Shown: positions 21,486-32,755, counted from the first letter of the stretch. The stretch is 64,000 nucleotides of DNA from Dicyema japonicum (GCA_011109175.1 RDEW01000041.1:434001-498000); one strand, 5' to 3'. Made by a program: numbers and translations. The notes: generated from the letters alone by a model not told the origin.

Positions 21486-22369
21486 CAAATATTCTCTCCA
21501 CTGTGAACAAAATAATTTTGTCTGCAATTTCGAAATATGTCATGCGATCCACTCCCCTCAGGATACGTGTAGTGCTTGGATGGCACCCAAAAAAAGATTT
21601 ATCTAATTTTACTTTAGTGGCGAGGTCCCGTAATGGCAGATATGGATGGACGTGATGTTTGGAAAAAGCGACATCATAATATTATTCCTGCGTTTAAATC
21701 ACGATCCACGCTATTCACTTTCAAGGCTTAGAGACGAGTTCAAATCTTTCCTTGACAACTTTTCCATCGCCATTGAAAGATCACTTGTGATACTTTTATG
21801 AATTTTACATATCATACACTAAGTCCTTACCAAGAGAGATAGGAAGTTTTAAAAGAAGAATGCTCTCCCTCAATCAGCCTATATCAGCAAGTTCTATCAT
21901 CGCTTCAATGATGGAATAGCATGTTCAACCTGGAGTTTTGCTCTTGCCTTTTTTAGGATCGAGAAAATAATGTGTTTTCTTTTATTGGAGAGTCCATAGA
22001 TCGTCACTGTCTTTTCAAAATAGTCTACAAAAAACAGTGACTATGTAAGTAGAAAACCTCCAGGAAAGGATAATGTCCACATTAGTGAGATCCAGGTAAA
22101 AGAGGAGGAAAATTTAATTTTATAGAATAGTATTAAAATGATATGGGGTAAAATCGAAGATACTGACCACGTGGAAAGATTTCTAAGCTGATTTGTTAAT
22201 AAATTGCAAAAAATACTTATCTACGACATACATTAAGCTTATTTCTGGACTGAAACAGAACATTTCTGATCATAACGTGTCTACATAATCACAACGTGTT
22301 CCATCAGAGCCTTTCTCTATGGACAGTGATCCAGAAGATATTTTTTGGGAAATTGAGGTCAAAGTAATA
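21486..22369. other. No recognised gene; one plausible short coding stretch
   Basis: A + frame from about 21653 for 48 codons (MFGKSDIIILFLRLN then HDPRYSLSRLRDEF) has coding-like composition but no recognised family. The rest is unassigned. Confidence 0.25.
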
Positions 22370-24245
22370 ACTCTCGGCCACGAAAAAATAGTTTCCAAAA
22401 AAATAAATGGTTAGACGAGAGTAGTATCCGTAAAACGCCGTCGTTGCCAGGGACAATACTGTCCTTGTCACAACGCCTGAAGTGCTCGAACAGCTCAGAC
22501 TAAAACATCCATGCCCCCCGCCTATTCGTGTCCCCGGGATATGTGACAAGGACGACCGTCACCGAAGGCGAAGTACGGCGCAGCATTTCGTCGTTCGCAG
22601 CGAGTAGCAGTGGTGGTCTCACATTAAGGATCTCACGGCTGGGAAGAAGCTGACTGCACCTTGTCAAATCAATTACAAAACTGGCTACGGGGATATTTCT
22701 CCTCACGCAAAGGAGCTTGTATTCAGCGCACATCTACTAGCCTTCAATAAACCTGAAGGTGGGGTCCGCACCATCGCGGTCGGCAACTATTTCAGAAGGC
22801 TGACAGCTAAAATTGCATCCAGCATTGTCTGTCCGAGAATATCTGATAAATTTTCCCCCTCCAACTACGGGTCGGTGTTAGGTACGGATGCGAGGCGGCG
22901 GTGCATGCTACAAGATGCTTTTTTGGACAGAAAGACGAACAAAATCCGCACATGGGGGTTAAACTAGACATTGTACTGCCTTCAATTCACTATGGAGGGA
23001 TCAAATTTTCGAAACTTTAAGCAAACGATCCCCGGAACTTATTCCATTCGTCTACCGCCCATCTACTAAAAAAGGAGGATGAACTTTCTAGAGTTACGGA
23101 GAAACTCTCCTTACTCAATGCTCATACAACGTTCTTCTTTTTGAAGTATAGCATCGGCTTGCCCAAACTCCTATACGCTCTCCGTTGTTCTCCCTGCTTC
23201 AAACATCGTGACATCCACCTGTCACTGGATAGGACATTGAGAAAATCAGTCGAATCGGTTCTAAACATTTACTTTGACGTGTCGAGTTGGAATCGATACA
23301 AGCTTCCTACACTCCTCGGAAATACGGGTCTCAGGTCAACACTGGAGTTGGCTTTTCCAGCATATCTGTCATGACTTTCAAGTGGAAGTCTTTTGGTTCA
23401 AGATATTCTACGTTTTCCAACCATACTTTCTTGGGACACAGTCTTCGATGAAGCTCGTCACGAATGGTGTGAAACGATCCTTCGATGCAATGCGACTGGG
23501 ATGAGATCTACTCCAAGAATATCTTCGACGTGCTAAAGTCTGAGGCCAACCAGCATCGTCTTGCATGTCTCGTGTCCGCCGCCAACCATGGGAGCGAAGC
23601 ATGGCTGGATGCACTTACGTGTTCCTCTCTGGGTACACTTTTGACGATGACTGTATTCGGATTGAGATCGCTCAGCGCCTAGGAGTTGACATATGCGTCG
23701 AACACCAATGCTGTTGTGGAGGAATCGTCGATGCCAAAAGGCTACATCAGCTTTCGCGCAAAAAGAGTGCGGGCAGAGCACCCCGCCACGTTGCTATGAA
23801 CAACATTGTCATACGTGCTCTGAAGCTTCCAGCAGTGTTAGAGCGCATAGGATTAGACCAAGAAGACGGGAAAAGGCCGGATGGGCTAACAATTTTTCTG
23901 TTCTCTGAGGGAAGATCGCTGTATGGGACTTCACTTGTGTGGATTTTTTTCTAACTCAATGATGCTAACTTTGGCGCAGTCTGATGGACCGACAGCCGAT
24001 CTTGCTGAGAAAATCAAGATAAAAAATATGGTGGAATTGGAGATCGCTTTCGTTTTGTACCAATGGAAATCGAAACGTCTGGTGCTGTGGAAAGTATCAC
24101 AGCCTCGTCCCTGATGGAAATCAGAAGAAATTGGCCCATCGTAAAAAAGACGGTAAGCCGTCTAACTGAGACAACGAATGGAGATTATAGTCGTCCACGT
24201 GAAACGATTACTTCATAATTTGAGCAGCCGCACTTTCCTAATACC
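22370..24245 (+). pseudogene. RLE-type LINE, partial and decayed
   Basis: Across several frames: ELVFSAHLLAFNKPEGGVRT then IAVGNYFRRLTAKIASSIV (RT motifs 1-2). A deletion removes the RT catalytic core. Then PKLLYALRCSPCF, NQHRLACLVSAANHGSEAWL, DDDCIRIEIAQRLGVDICVE, CCCGGIVDAKRLHQLSRKKS, RH, GKRPDGLTIFLFSEGRS and VWIFF (nuclease site partly lost). The C-terminus is FVPMEIETSGAVESITAS. Stops and frameshifts throughout. The 3' region matches the short fragment at 4025-4215. Confidence 0.75.
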
Positions 24246-24354
24246 CTAACTGCCTTTTTCTTGTTGTTTTAATAATAATTAATTTAATTAAAAAAATAAA
24301 AAAATAAATTAATTTGTTTTTGGTAATTTTTTTTTTAAATAGAAGTTTGGTAAT

Positions 24355-25080
24355 GAAAGACAATCATGTACCTGAGCTCTCTGAACCAACTTATATAACA
24401 AATCTTGCATTCCTCACAGATCACTTAAACAAATATAATGCCAGCCACTAGGGTCCGAAACAGTTTATTACGGTGATGTATGACTGCATAAAATCCTTCA
24501 AATTCAAACTTTCATTATGGGGAAAGCAGTTTGCAAATGATAATATTTTTGCACTTTCCAACGCTGCAGTTTTTAGAAATGTCAATAAGCAGAGGTTGAA
24601 AAATTATACAGATTTACTCTTGAAGTTATATAAGAACTTTGACGAACGTTTTCAAGATTTTTTAATATTAGAAGATCGATTTACACTTTTTACCACTACA
24701 ATGTCAATAAATGTTGAACTTATTACTAAGTAATTTCAAATGGAGATAGTGCAAGTTCAAAATGACACCCCAATGAAAAAAAATGCTGAAGTTGGAATTT
24801 TAGAATTATCTAAATTTCTTCGATGTAAAAGATTTTCTCAACTACATGCTTTATCTTTAGGAATCTAAGCAATGTTTGACACTACTTAGATGTAAGAACA
24901 ATTTTTTTCAACAATGAAATTAAATAAATCTTCTTTTAGATTAAAACTAAGGGATGAACATTTACAGTCTGTATTAAGGCTGGCAACTCTAAAAAAACAT
25001 AATCTGAGGACAGACATCGATCATTGCTTTCCAAGAGGCGTTGTCAAAAATCGTGGAATATTGAGTAATATATTGTTTTA
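24355..25080 (+). pseudogene. hAT-type (GTF2IRD2/ZBED-like) transposase relic
   Basis: Frames with few breaks read ELSEPTYITNLAFLTDHLNK, then MYDCIKSFKFKLSLWGKQF, LYKNFDERFQDF, and after about 24890 EQFFSTMKLNKSSFRLKLRD and EHLQSVLRLAT. This follows the order of GTF2I-repeat-type hAT proteins (LTDLAFLTDIT.HLN..., AF..KL.LW, F..RF.DF, FS.MK..KS..R..L.D.HL...LRIA). The BED zinc finger is absent. At least one stop and several frame changes; a dead fossil. Confidence 0.7.
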
Positions 25081-25571
25081 AGTTTAAATAATAAATTAAC
25101 TTTTTTTGTAATTTTAAAAATTAAAAAATATTAATTTAATGTCAAAAAATGACCCAAGCAAATTACGGATAATAAAATGGCCCTTATAGGTTGAGATGGT
25201 GACGTGGCTCTGTTAAACATACGACAGAAAAACACTCATTACGATACAACCGAGAACTTCTGAAGCTAATGACATTTAATGTACGTGGAATATCAAAGGA
25301 TTTGAATTTGAGATCCCCTGTTTATGTAATATTTAATATATTCCGGTGTCCTCTGAGCCCGTAACCTTAAAAAAGGAAAACAGTGATTTTTCTCCATAAT
25401 GAAAGGTAGTGGACATTTTTCGCAGAGTTACATCACCACCCTAACTTATGACAAACTAATCACATTTCGAAGATTAGTTGAATAAATAACGGAAACAATA
25501 AAATTTATTTTTCTGTAAATAATCTAGATCGTCGAATCGCATGATTAATAGTGAATAGTGGTACACTTCCA
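25081..25571. other. No recognisable gene
   Basis: AT-rich start (25080-25150), otherwise unassigned. No shared repeat detected. Confidence 0.3.
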
Positions 25572-25920
25572 ATGGAGGTATTTGATGTCTTCACTAAATT
25601 TACTGAACGAAAATACAGAAAAGACGACGATAGAGCTGATCACCTAAATCATACGTATACGACTGCTTTGCTAAATCTAATATAGAGCAGTAATCGAGCA
25701 AACCAATGATCTGTATGCTTCCCAAGCAATTTGACAGTAATTTGCTGAACAAATACATGGATTATGTCCACGATAGTCGATGGGTTAATAACACGTGCTA
25801 TGTTGCTTTAGATAAAAATTGATCACTCAAGCAAACTACAACTCAAGACTATCAATGGTCTCTATTTATATTTTTGATATTTGCCGCATTTTTCGGATCC
25901 CTTGTATCTTCTGGAGGTTG
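25572..25920 (+). pseudogene. Innexin (gap-junction protein) N-terminal relic
   Basis: Innexins form gap junctions and hemichannels in invertebrates. From an ATG at 25572: MEVFDVFTKFTERKYRKDDD then RADHLNHTYTTALLNL (family: DD..DRLN..YT..LL, end of TM1). After an in-frame stop, a deletion of about six residues and a frameshift: PMICMLPKQFDSN, KYMDYVHDSRWVNNTCYV (family: PI.CW.P..F ... KY...YCWV.NTY). A TGA follows, then QDYQWSLFIFLIFAAFF (family: YYQWVPF...A, TM2). The first-loop Cys of YCWV is Ser here. It stops after TM2 and shows no GT-AG solution for the stops, so it is a truncated pseudogene about 75 nt upstream of the LRR gene. Confidence 0.72.
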
Positions 25921-25994
25921 ACTAGTGATCTTTGGGCATTAATCTCAGCAAATATCCAAGCAAATGGAACGATAGTAATTTTGTTGCCATAGCA

Positions 25995-26966
25995 ATGAAT
26001 GTGGATAACTCTCACCAGCTTACTAGGGAGTGCAAGGTACAGAGGGAAGAGTCTGTCCGTGCATTAAAGGGAAAGTCAAAGCAGCTAAATATTGTCAACA
26101 AACGTCTGACACGTGTGTCCCTGGATTTTGGAGTGCTCTCAAACATTCAGATCCTAAATTTGAAGAACAACTTTCTAAAATCTCTGCCGGAAGAGATAAA
26201 ATTGCTAGAAAATGTAAACTATAAGCCTAAATCGTAGCTCAGAGAACTTGATCTGTCTAATAACAGCTTCAGCAGCATTCCCACCCAAATTAAAGGACTC
26301 AAAAGATTACTTCGTTTATTTTTGTTTAAAAACCAAATTAATTTCATTGAAGACGACTTTTTTTATTCAAATGATTGTATTTTGGTGGAAGTGTTAAATC
26401 TGAATGATAATTTGATTCAATATATTCCTTCCAGCATAAAATTGTTATTTTTATTTAAATAAAAATAGTTTAGAAAATTTAAAAATTTTATTTTTAACCA
26501 GAAATAAAATAAAATATGTTCCAGAAGAGATTGGGTTTCTTTCACAATTACAAGAACTCCATGTGGGTTTTAACGCCATAAAATTACTTCCCGAGGGAGT
26601 TGTCAAACTAAAAAGTCTCAGGAAACTTTCCATTCCTAGGAACAAGCTACAATCTTTCCCTTCAGTAGAATTTCTGTGAATTTTAGAAAATGGATAATTT
26701 GACAAATCTAACTCATTTGGACGTGGCAGGCAACTATCTCACCTTTATTCCGAACTCAGTTTAGTTTTGTGGTGTTAATTAGCTGAATCAACTGAATTTG
26801 AGGGAATTTTACTTTGAAATGAACTGTTTCGAGGTAAAACATAAAAATATCACTACGGAGTCGATCATCTTGGTGCCAAAATTATCAGTATTTTTGTTAA
26901 ATTGACCAGGAAATCGCACTTCGCCAAATTGTGACAGAAATCGATGACTCCCTCACTTCTCGGTGA
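25995..26966 (+). CDS. LRRC69: LRRC69-like leucine-rich-repeat protein, 6 exons with micro-introns
   Basis: Inferred exons 25995-26213, 26238-26443, 26469-26664, 26687-26758, 26783-26887, 26910-26966, giving 284 aa. The five introns are 24, 25, 22, 24 and 22 nt, all GT-AG. Each removes an in-frame stop or frame break and restores the 23-residue LRR register. The N-terminus (SVRALKGKSKQLNIVNKRLT) and the C-terminal LREFYFEMNCFE after the last repeat match LRRC69 (ALKGGKNTK..., LREFYCEGNPLF). About eight LRRs of the xLPxxIxxLxxLxxLxLxxNx type are visible. Function is unknown in the family; cytoplasmic, no signal peptide. In exon 5 a further 27-nt GT...AG segment (from 26834) is in frame and could be spliced or kept. 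ATG 25995 is the first in frame. Confidence 0.85.
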
Positions 26967-27895
26967 CTTGAGTTGGTAAACCTAGCACCTCTCTGGATTT
27001 CATGGATAAACCAAAAATATTGGACGCTTTATTCCGTTCTCATCGCTGCTTTGTGTGCATAAGGTGGTGGTCGACTGTTTCATTGAGTGTGTCTATTATT
27101 CCCGAATGAGGGTTGGTCTCTGTCTTGATTATATAGAAAGGGGAATCTGAGCTTATCCCCATACAAGTATTCGTGTGCTCTAGTGAATGCTTCTTTGAGT
27201 CACAAATAACTCTTTATTCCGTTATTAAATAAATTCCATGTTTCAATCATAATGAGATATTGACCAGTTGGCCTAATGGCTGAACAGTGATTTAGCTCTA
27301 GTGCAGTATAGTGTAGCTCTTGTGCCATTGATCTCCTTATCTCGTCGAGGGGCAATCTCGTCTTCTTTTTTATGGATTTAGGAGATATTGGAGTTCGTAT
27401 TTTATGAAATAAGAAAGGATTGTGGTATCATTCCCTGGGTTTGAATCTCTTCTGATCCAAATTGGAGAAACTCTAAAAGAACAGTCTGACTTGATTAAGA
27501 GCTATTTGATTAGAGCCAATGTTTTGGAGGAGCTATTGAGTCGTTTTGGGTTCTCTTTTTTATGATCCTCCAAGCCACCCATTATTTTGACGAACTTTAT
27601 AGTTATGAGGCCAAGATAAATTTCTAGTTCGAATTAACACGTGAGTTCATATTACCGTAATGAAACACCATCTTCTACATTTTCCTTAACCTTTGTTCGC
27701 TTGAATAATTATAGATTGAAGGTGCGTCTAATGTGGTTTAAAAATGCTTTGTTAGACAAATAACACGATTTTACTCGATAAATGAAATTGTTGGTCGTTT
27801 TCTCATATTTAGATTGAAGTTTGTAAGGTTTTCAAAACTATTTGACTTCAAATGAGCGAAATCTGATTCCTTCAAGATGCAGGACCATCCCTCCC
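26967..27895. other. Intergenic; tRNA-like SINE trace
   Basis: About 27258-27440 has an A-box-like 'ttggcctaatggctgaac' and, about 170 nt later, 'gggtttgaatctc', B-box-like. A related 'ctggcctaatggt' head is at 32477 and 63415. No coding motif recognised. Upstream exons of proline dehydrogenase (a mitochondrial presequence) could lie here, but I cannot identify them. Confidence 0.35.
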
Positions 27896-29214
27896 ATGGA
27901 TCGTGTTTCCAACGAAATGACCCTTCAGAGTACTGCGCTGGAACTGAAACGTAAACCTTTCGGTGATCTGTGTCGCAGTCTCGCGATTTTATCGCTGTGT
28001 TCCATGACTGTCTTTTCAGACAACTGCGAACGGCTCATGACGGTTGGAAAACAATTTTTGGGAAATTATTTGTTCGACAAACTAATGAAGATGACCTTTT
28101 ATAAGTATTTCGCCATCGGAGAAACTGAGACTGAAATTCAGAGGAATCTGAGGCTGAATTCAGAATATAAAATAAACACAATGATAATGATGGCTTATGA
28201 GGATGACCTCGGACTCGTCTCTGCCGAAGAATACGACAAAGCCTTGGATAGAAACCAAAGAGAATTCATTCATGTCCTCAATATCCTAAAAAGAACCGAC
28301 GAAAAGGACATTGTTATGCACTCGAAAATGACGGGGTTCTTTCCATTATCGACTTTGAGAACAATCTCAGAGATGGTCTCCAACCAAAGTGACTATAACA
28401 ACGTTGTAACTTCGCTCAAGAATATTTTCACTGAGGAGCTGAAGATCGGAGATACTGTTTTCAAGGATTTTACTGAATCAGAGAAGAGATATTTGTCAAT
28501 TGGGTTGGAAAAGCTAAAACCAGTAATGCGGGAGATAGAAACCAGCGATATCAAGCTTTTAGTGGATTCAGAGTACTCTGATATTAATACAGGAATCGAT
28601 GCTTTGGTTGCAGCACTGGCTCTTGTGTACAATAAAGTTCGGCCAACAATTGGGTTCACATTCCAGTGTTATCTGAAAAATATAATGGACGGGATTAACC
28701 GAAACTTAGACTTGATTGACGCCTCCGACGTTTGCTGGTCCTGTAAACTCGTACGAGGAGCTTATATGGTCTCTGAGGAAATTAAAGCGAAGAATAGTGG
28801 GGTACCAAATCCAGTGAATGATTCCTATGAATTGACGAGTGAAATGTACGACAATGCTATAAAGGCGATGTTTTTGAGGGATTTTGCCAAAGATCATAAC
28901 ATCATGTTGGCCACACACAATCTCAAATCACTTCGACAAGCCTGTCTCCTGCTTGCCTCGGACTCCAAAAAAGCCGAGTTCTTCAATTTCGGACAACTGA
29001 AGGGAATGTCTGAACATCTGAGTTTGAAGCTGACTCGCTGAATTTCCAGGTCTACAAATCAGCGCCTTATGGCTCTGTCCAGGAAACTATTCCATATCTT
29101 GTGCGGAGAGTTAATGAAAACTCTTCAATTTTCGATAATTGCAAAGATGACGTGAGATTACTGAAACAGGAGTTTTACTCGAGGATTAAAAATACTGTTT
29201 TATTCAGGAAATGA
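27896..29214 (+). CDS. PRODH: Proline dehydrogenase, mitochondrial type, with one frameshift
   Basis: Oxidises proline to pyrroline-5-carboxylate with FAD in mitochondria, first step of proline catabolism. About 440 aa from the in-frame ATG at 27896 (human about 600, the extra being mainly N-terminal). Signatures: LFDKLMKMTFYKYFAIGE, FQCYLKNIMD, SCKLVRGAYM (FAD/substrate site), ATHN, FGQLKGMSEHLS, VYKSAPYGSVQE and RRVNENSS (RRxxEN, proline carboxylate binding). The frame is open and intron-free to 29025, then shifts. EADSLNFQVYK continues at 29026 with exactly the residue spacing of the human protein, so a single base is missing. No GT-AG intron fits the phase. Either an assembly or sequencing error or a very recent mutation. 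No presequence is visible, so an upstream exon is possible. Confidence 0.9.
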
Positions 29215-29556
29215 GGACTTTTCTAATAACTCTAATTTCATTTACGAACTAATTTTACAAATACAAATAAATAGACCACAAAATTCCATAAATTAAATGA
29301 AAATCTCACAAAACCACGGTAACACTAAACTAACCACCGACGTGATCTCGACAGCCTCGAGGAGAGACTTCATCTTGGCTCGATACTACTCTTCCGAGCC
29401 AATACAAGCACGTATCGAGCGTAAAAATGGATGCTCGTAGTTGAATGGGCACACCTATCGGTTCAAACGGTTTAAGGATTCCTGAGAAATCGGAGAGGAG
29501 TCTGTTCCTGAAGTCTGTTGAATCCTTATTATGGTTAGTTTTGACCTTAATTTATT
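29215..29556. other. No recognised gene
   Basis: The minus strand has one open stretch (LLSDFSGILKPFEPIGVPIQ then LRASIFTLDTCLYWLGR), possibly retroelement-derived but not assigned. Confidence 0.25.
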
Positions 29557-29862
29557 TATTTAATAACCCCGAAAAAGGAACACCAAGAAAGAAGGAGTAA
29601 ACCAACTAATTAAGTGATCCCGGTACGCCTCAACAGGATCGAGAGGTTTTCCCTGTGTTCCTCCAGAGTACCCACGGCTTTCCTGAATAGACGACTATCA
29701 TCTTTCATTAGAGTTTGAAGAGGGGTGGATTTTTTTCCCAAATTTCGTGTATTTGAGGCCACTAGGCTTGAATAGAAGAAACGACTTGTTTCTTGGCCAC
29801 ACAGACCGATGAAGCCGGAGCCATTATTTTTGATTGCGGCGTGGTCAAGCATTGGGAACAAT
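29557..29862 (-). mobile_element. 5'-truncated 3' end of the family A LINE
   Basis: Nearly identical, inverted, to 18226-18534 of the 15.5-kb element. The minus strand encodes MLDHAAIKNNGSGFIGLCGQ and ETSRFF, then the tail with 'cttggtgttcctttttcggg' and an (aata)n end at 29557. Typical dead-on-arrival insertion, younger than most debris here judging by similarity. Confidence 0.82.
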
Positions 29863-29969
29863 TTATTACTAAAGATCTTTAATATAAAAAATTTATTTAA
29901 CCGCCCAATTATTCATTTACTAATTAATTTCCAACAAATTAACTTTAATTCAAAATTAATAACTACGTA

Positions 29970-30290
29970 TCCGCGTGGCGCCATGTGGTGCTTTGTTGAT
30001 AATTGGTTGAAGTTTCTGTTTTGTTCTTCTGCTCCTCCTCTCTTTTCCTATTATGTGATCCACCTATCTAGGTGGCGCCCAGTGCTAGGCCGGCACGAAA
30101 AAGGATCATTTGCTCTCCCCCACTCCACTGGAGGGGTTTCCACAACTGCATGTAACGGACGTCTTACCTTTAATGTTGATTCCAGATGGACTCTGTTTCT
30201 GTAAAAGTGGAAACTGGATACACTTAATTAGTTGTTTACTTTAACATCTTTCTCTGTGCATACGGAGTTAATAAATAAATGATAACTTCG
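29970..30290 (+). mobile_element. Short internally deleted LINE derivative (SIDE-like), copy 2
   Basis: Starts 'cgtggcgccatgtggtgctt', contains 'ggccggcacgaaaaaggatc' and 'gctctcccccactccactgg', and ends 'catacggagttaataaataa'. Same length and order as 9640-9960, with moderate divergence. It sits directly downstream of the inverted LINE 3' end at 29557-29862. Confidence 0.62.
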
Positions 30291-30744
30291 CGCTTGTGTG
30301 GGGTCGAAGGAGGAGCATCGGGCCAAGATGAGGTCCCTGCTAGTGCGTGCTGGGTAATCCGAACTTAAATAATCTGAATTTTTTGATGACTTTTCAAAAT
30401 TTTACAAAGATTCCATACAAACAGGCTTCAATAAACCGAAACTTCATTATCCGAAAGACTTTTATTAAAAATTTGGGATTAATTTATTTTTATTGAACAT
30501 TTAAATTAATTTAAAATTAAAATTTAACAGTACCACATGGTTATAAGGAGGACTGAAATTTCAATTGCTCAGAAAAGAAAAATTGTGAAATAAAAAATAC
30601 ATCAAAAATACTCTCAGAGAATAATCCCATATCTTTGAAATAAAAATGAACTTTTATTTGGGAAAACTGTGAAACTATGATTAACGAGTCAAGACAGCCT
30701 ACTGGTAAACATCATCAACTTGATAATTCCCTTGTTGAATGGAT
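30291..30744. other. No recognised gene
   Basis: 30345-30460 contains three 'taatccgaa/attatccgaa'-like words, reminiscent of pogo-type terminal repeats, but no transposase is nearby. The rest is AT-rich. Confidence 0.25.
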
Positions 30745-31470
30745 ACGGTGTCCGGACATTTGGCCGACAGGAAATTTTGGTTTTAAAATTCAGAGATAAA
30801 AATCAAGATAAAAACATTTACTTAAAAGTTATGAGAAAGCGCAGTCACTTGTTCTACTGTGAGCTCCCACTCCGACTGTTTTTTTGTATTTTTGCAACAA
30901 GCCGACAAAAGGTTGGATGTATTATAGACACTCTTTGTGAAAAAGATCTGTGCCATCCTTCAAGTAAATTCGTAGTTCTTTGGAGGCCTTCTGCCTGTCT
31001 GTCGTGTACATTCCACATTTCCAAACTAAACAATGGTCTTCTTTTCCTTTCACGTTGCAAGGCTCCGATCCATGTTATCTCAAAATAGGTCAGAATATCT
31101 CCCAACACGTCATCAGTCTCGTCATCTATGGTTTCAAGGAGCCCTCGGAAACTCTCAATGACTTGAGGTACAGAACAAATGCCAGTGGTTGAATACTTTT
31201 AATTAAGTTTACATTTGCTGGGTCATTATACCATCCCTAGATTTTGTATTTTTCGCCACAAACACTGCCCATAGTAAAAGTAGAAAATATTTGTTCATAC
31301 ATTTGTTGAGATTTTTCTCGAGATTAGCGTACACTAATAGAACCGTACATGTTTCACATAATGCAACATTTATACTGTATAACTGAAAACCTAATCGGCC
31401 AAATTTCCTAGCACCGTATGGGTGTGTCGGCTAAACGTCTTTCGGCCAAATGTCCTAGTACCGATTACAT
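30745..31470 (-). mobile_element. Mutator-like (MULE) element remnant
   Basis: Minus-strand frame 30854-31108 contains MLGDILTYFEITWIGALQRE, FSLEMWNVHDRQAEGLQRTT and NLLEGWHRSFSQRV then HP. The WNV...R..N..EGWH..F...V..HP block is the C-terminal part of MULE-type transposases in animals. Flanks carry inverted words: 'ggacatttggccgacag' at 30754-30770 and 'cggccaaatttcctagcacc' / 'cggccaaatgtcctagtacc' at 31396-31463. These look like MULE terminal repeats. The DDE core is missing. Confidence 0.62.
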
Positions 31471-31479
31471 CAATTCTCA

Positions 31480-32755
31480 AGTCTGGAAAGCGCCTTGCCA
31501 AAACTGCTTGTGTAGAGCATACACATTTATTATTGTGATGAGTGCTCTAGATTCTTGAGAGAGTATGTTTTCATTCGACCCATAAGTGGCCGTGGAGTCA
31601 ATAAAAACGATTCTTTGGACTGCAAGACCCAGTCCATAGTGTCTTGAGTGGGAGGATAGTCTCTTGTAGGCAGCACACTGTTAAACCTTATGCTTTTATG
31701 TCCTCAAGTAGTTACTCTTTTGTATTTTTGCGCAATTCCCAGAACATTGAAAAGTATGCCACCACCTCAACCTTTGTCAGTTTAATTGTCCATTTTGATA
31801 ATTTTTTTAATCAAATATTTAAAATTTAAAATATAATTATTAATAAATAAAAGAAAATTTACCTGGAGAGGTTTCATTATGGCATGGAGCCAGTTTTTGT
31901 TGTTTCTAAACAATTTTTTATTCTCTGCAGAAACAAAGGAATTTAATTCTGATGTTACTTGTTGATATTTCGAAAAGAAAGTGGCAGATGTGGACTCACG
32001 TCAGTGGAAGAAGACAACAGGAGCCATTGTATTAAGTCAACCTTCATATACAAGAAAGAGGAGTCCTGGGATTAAGAAAAGAAGGCAATCATTGAGATGA
32101 GATGGTTTATATAGGTCCTTTACATATGAATGTGAGGCTTGTTTTTTTATAATATTGATCGCATCATCTCGGTCATAGAGGTCAACAACGGAGCAATTAA
32201 GTTTATTATCAGAAGAGGCTGGATAGGGTTTTGAATGAAGAAAAGAGCCTTGAGAATCATCCAGTACAAGTTATTGAAAGTTAACTCAGATTTTCGACTA
32301 GTGCGTACGACTACAAAGGAGTATTAAAGAGTAAAGAGAATGTTTTCTAGAGTTCATTCACAAGGTTAGACGTAAGAAATAAAAGTAGAGTGAATCATGT
32401 CCCGTCATATTTAACAGTCTCATGAATTCTACCTTACATAATTAATATTTGATGTTTATAGTTTGGTTTAAATGGTCAACTGGCCTAATGGTCGGTTGAT
32501 CACCAAAACCCAAAGTTCTGAGAATAAAATCAAAGTTAGGTCCATAAAAGGAAAAAGGACCGTTTTTTAGGTGAATAATTCAATTCTTTTGGTTATGTAG
32601 TAGCTTTTCGTACGTTTAATTCATCAATGAAGAAGATTTTATCAAACATAATTTGAAAATTCGCCAAAGTTCATATCCTATACTACAATTAATTTTTTGA
32701 ATAAAAAAAATTTTAATGCAAAAACTATCAACTACTGGCTTCTATCATAATTGAG
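31480..32755. repeat. Duplicated unit, copy 1 (partner at 62403-63683)
   Basis: From 'tagagcatacacatttatta' at about 31513 to 'caactactggcttctatcat' at about 32752, this is nearly identical to 62403-63683. It contains a minus-strand frame (GLGLAVQRIVFIDSTATYGS) of unknown family near 31560-31630. Near 32470 is a tRNA-like 'ctggcctaatggtcggttga' sequence (SINE-like A box). The copies differ by small indels, for example 50 bp present near 62645 but absent here. Confidence 0.72.

Noticed and set aside
30345-30460. pogo-type terminal repeats ('attatccgaa' words)
   Set aside because: Three imperfect words in AT-rich DNA with no transposase in between; too weak to call.
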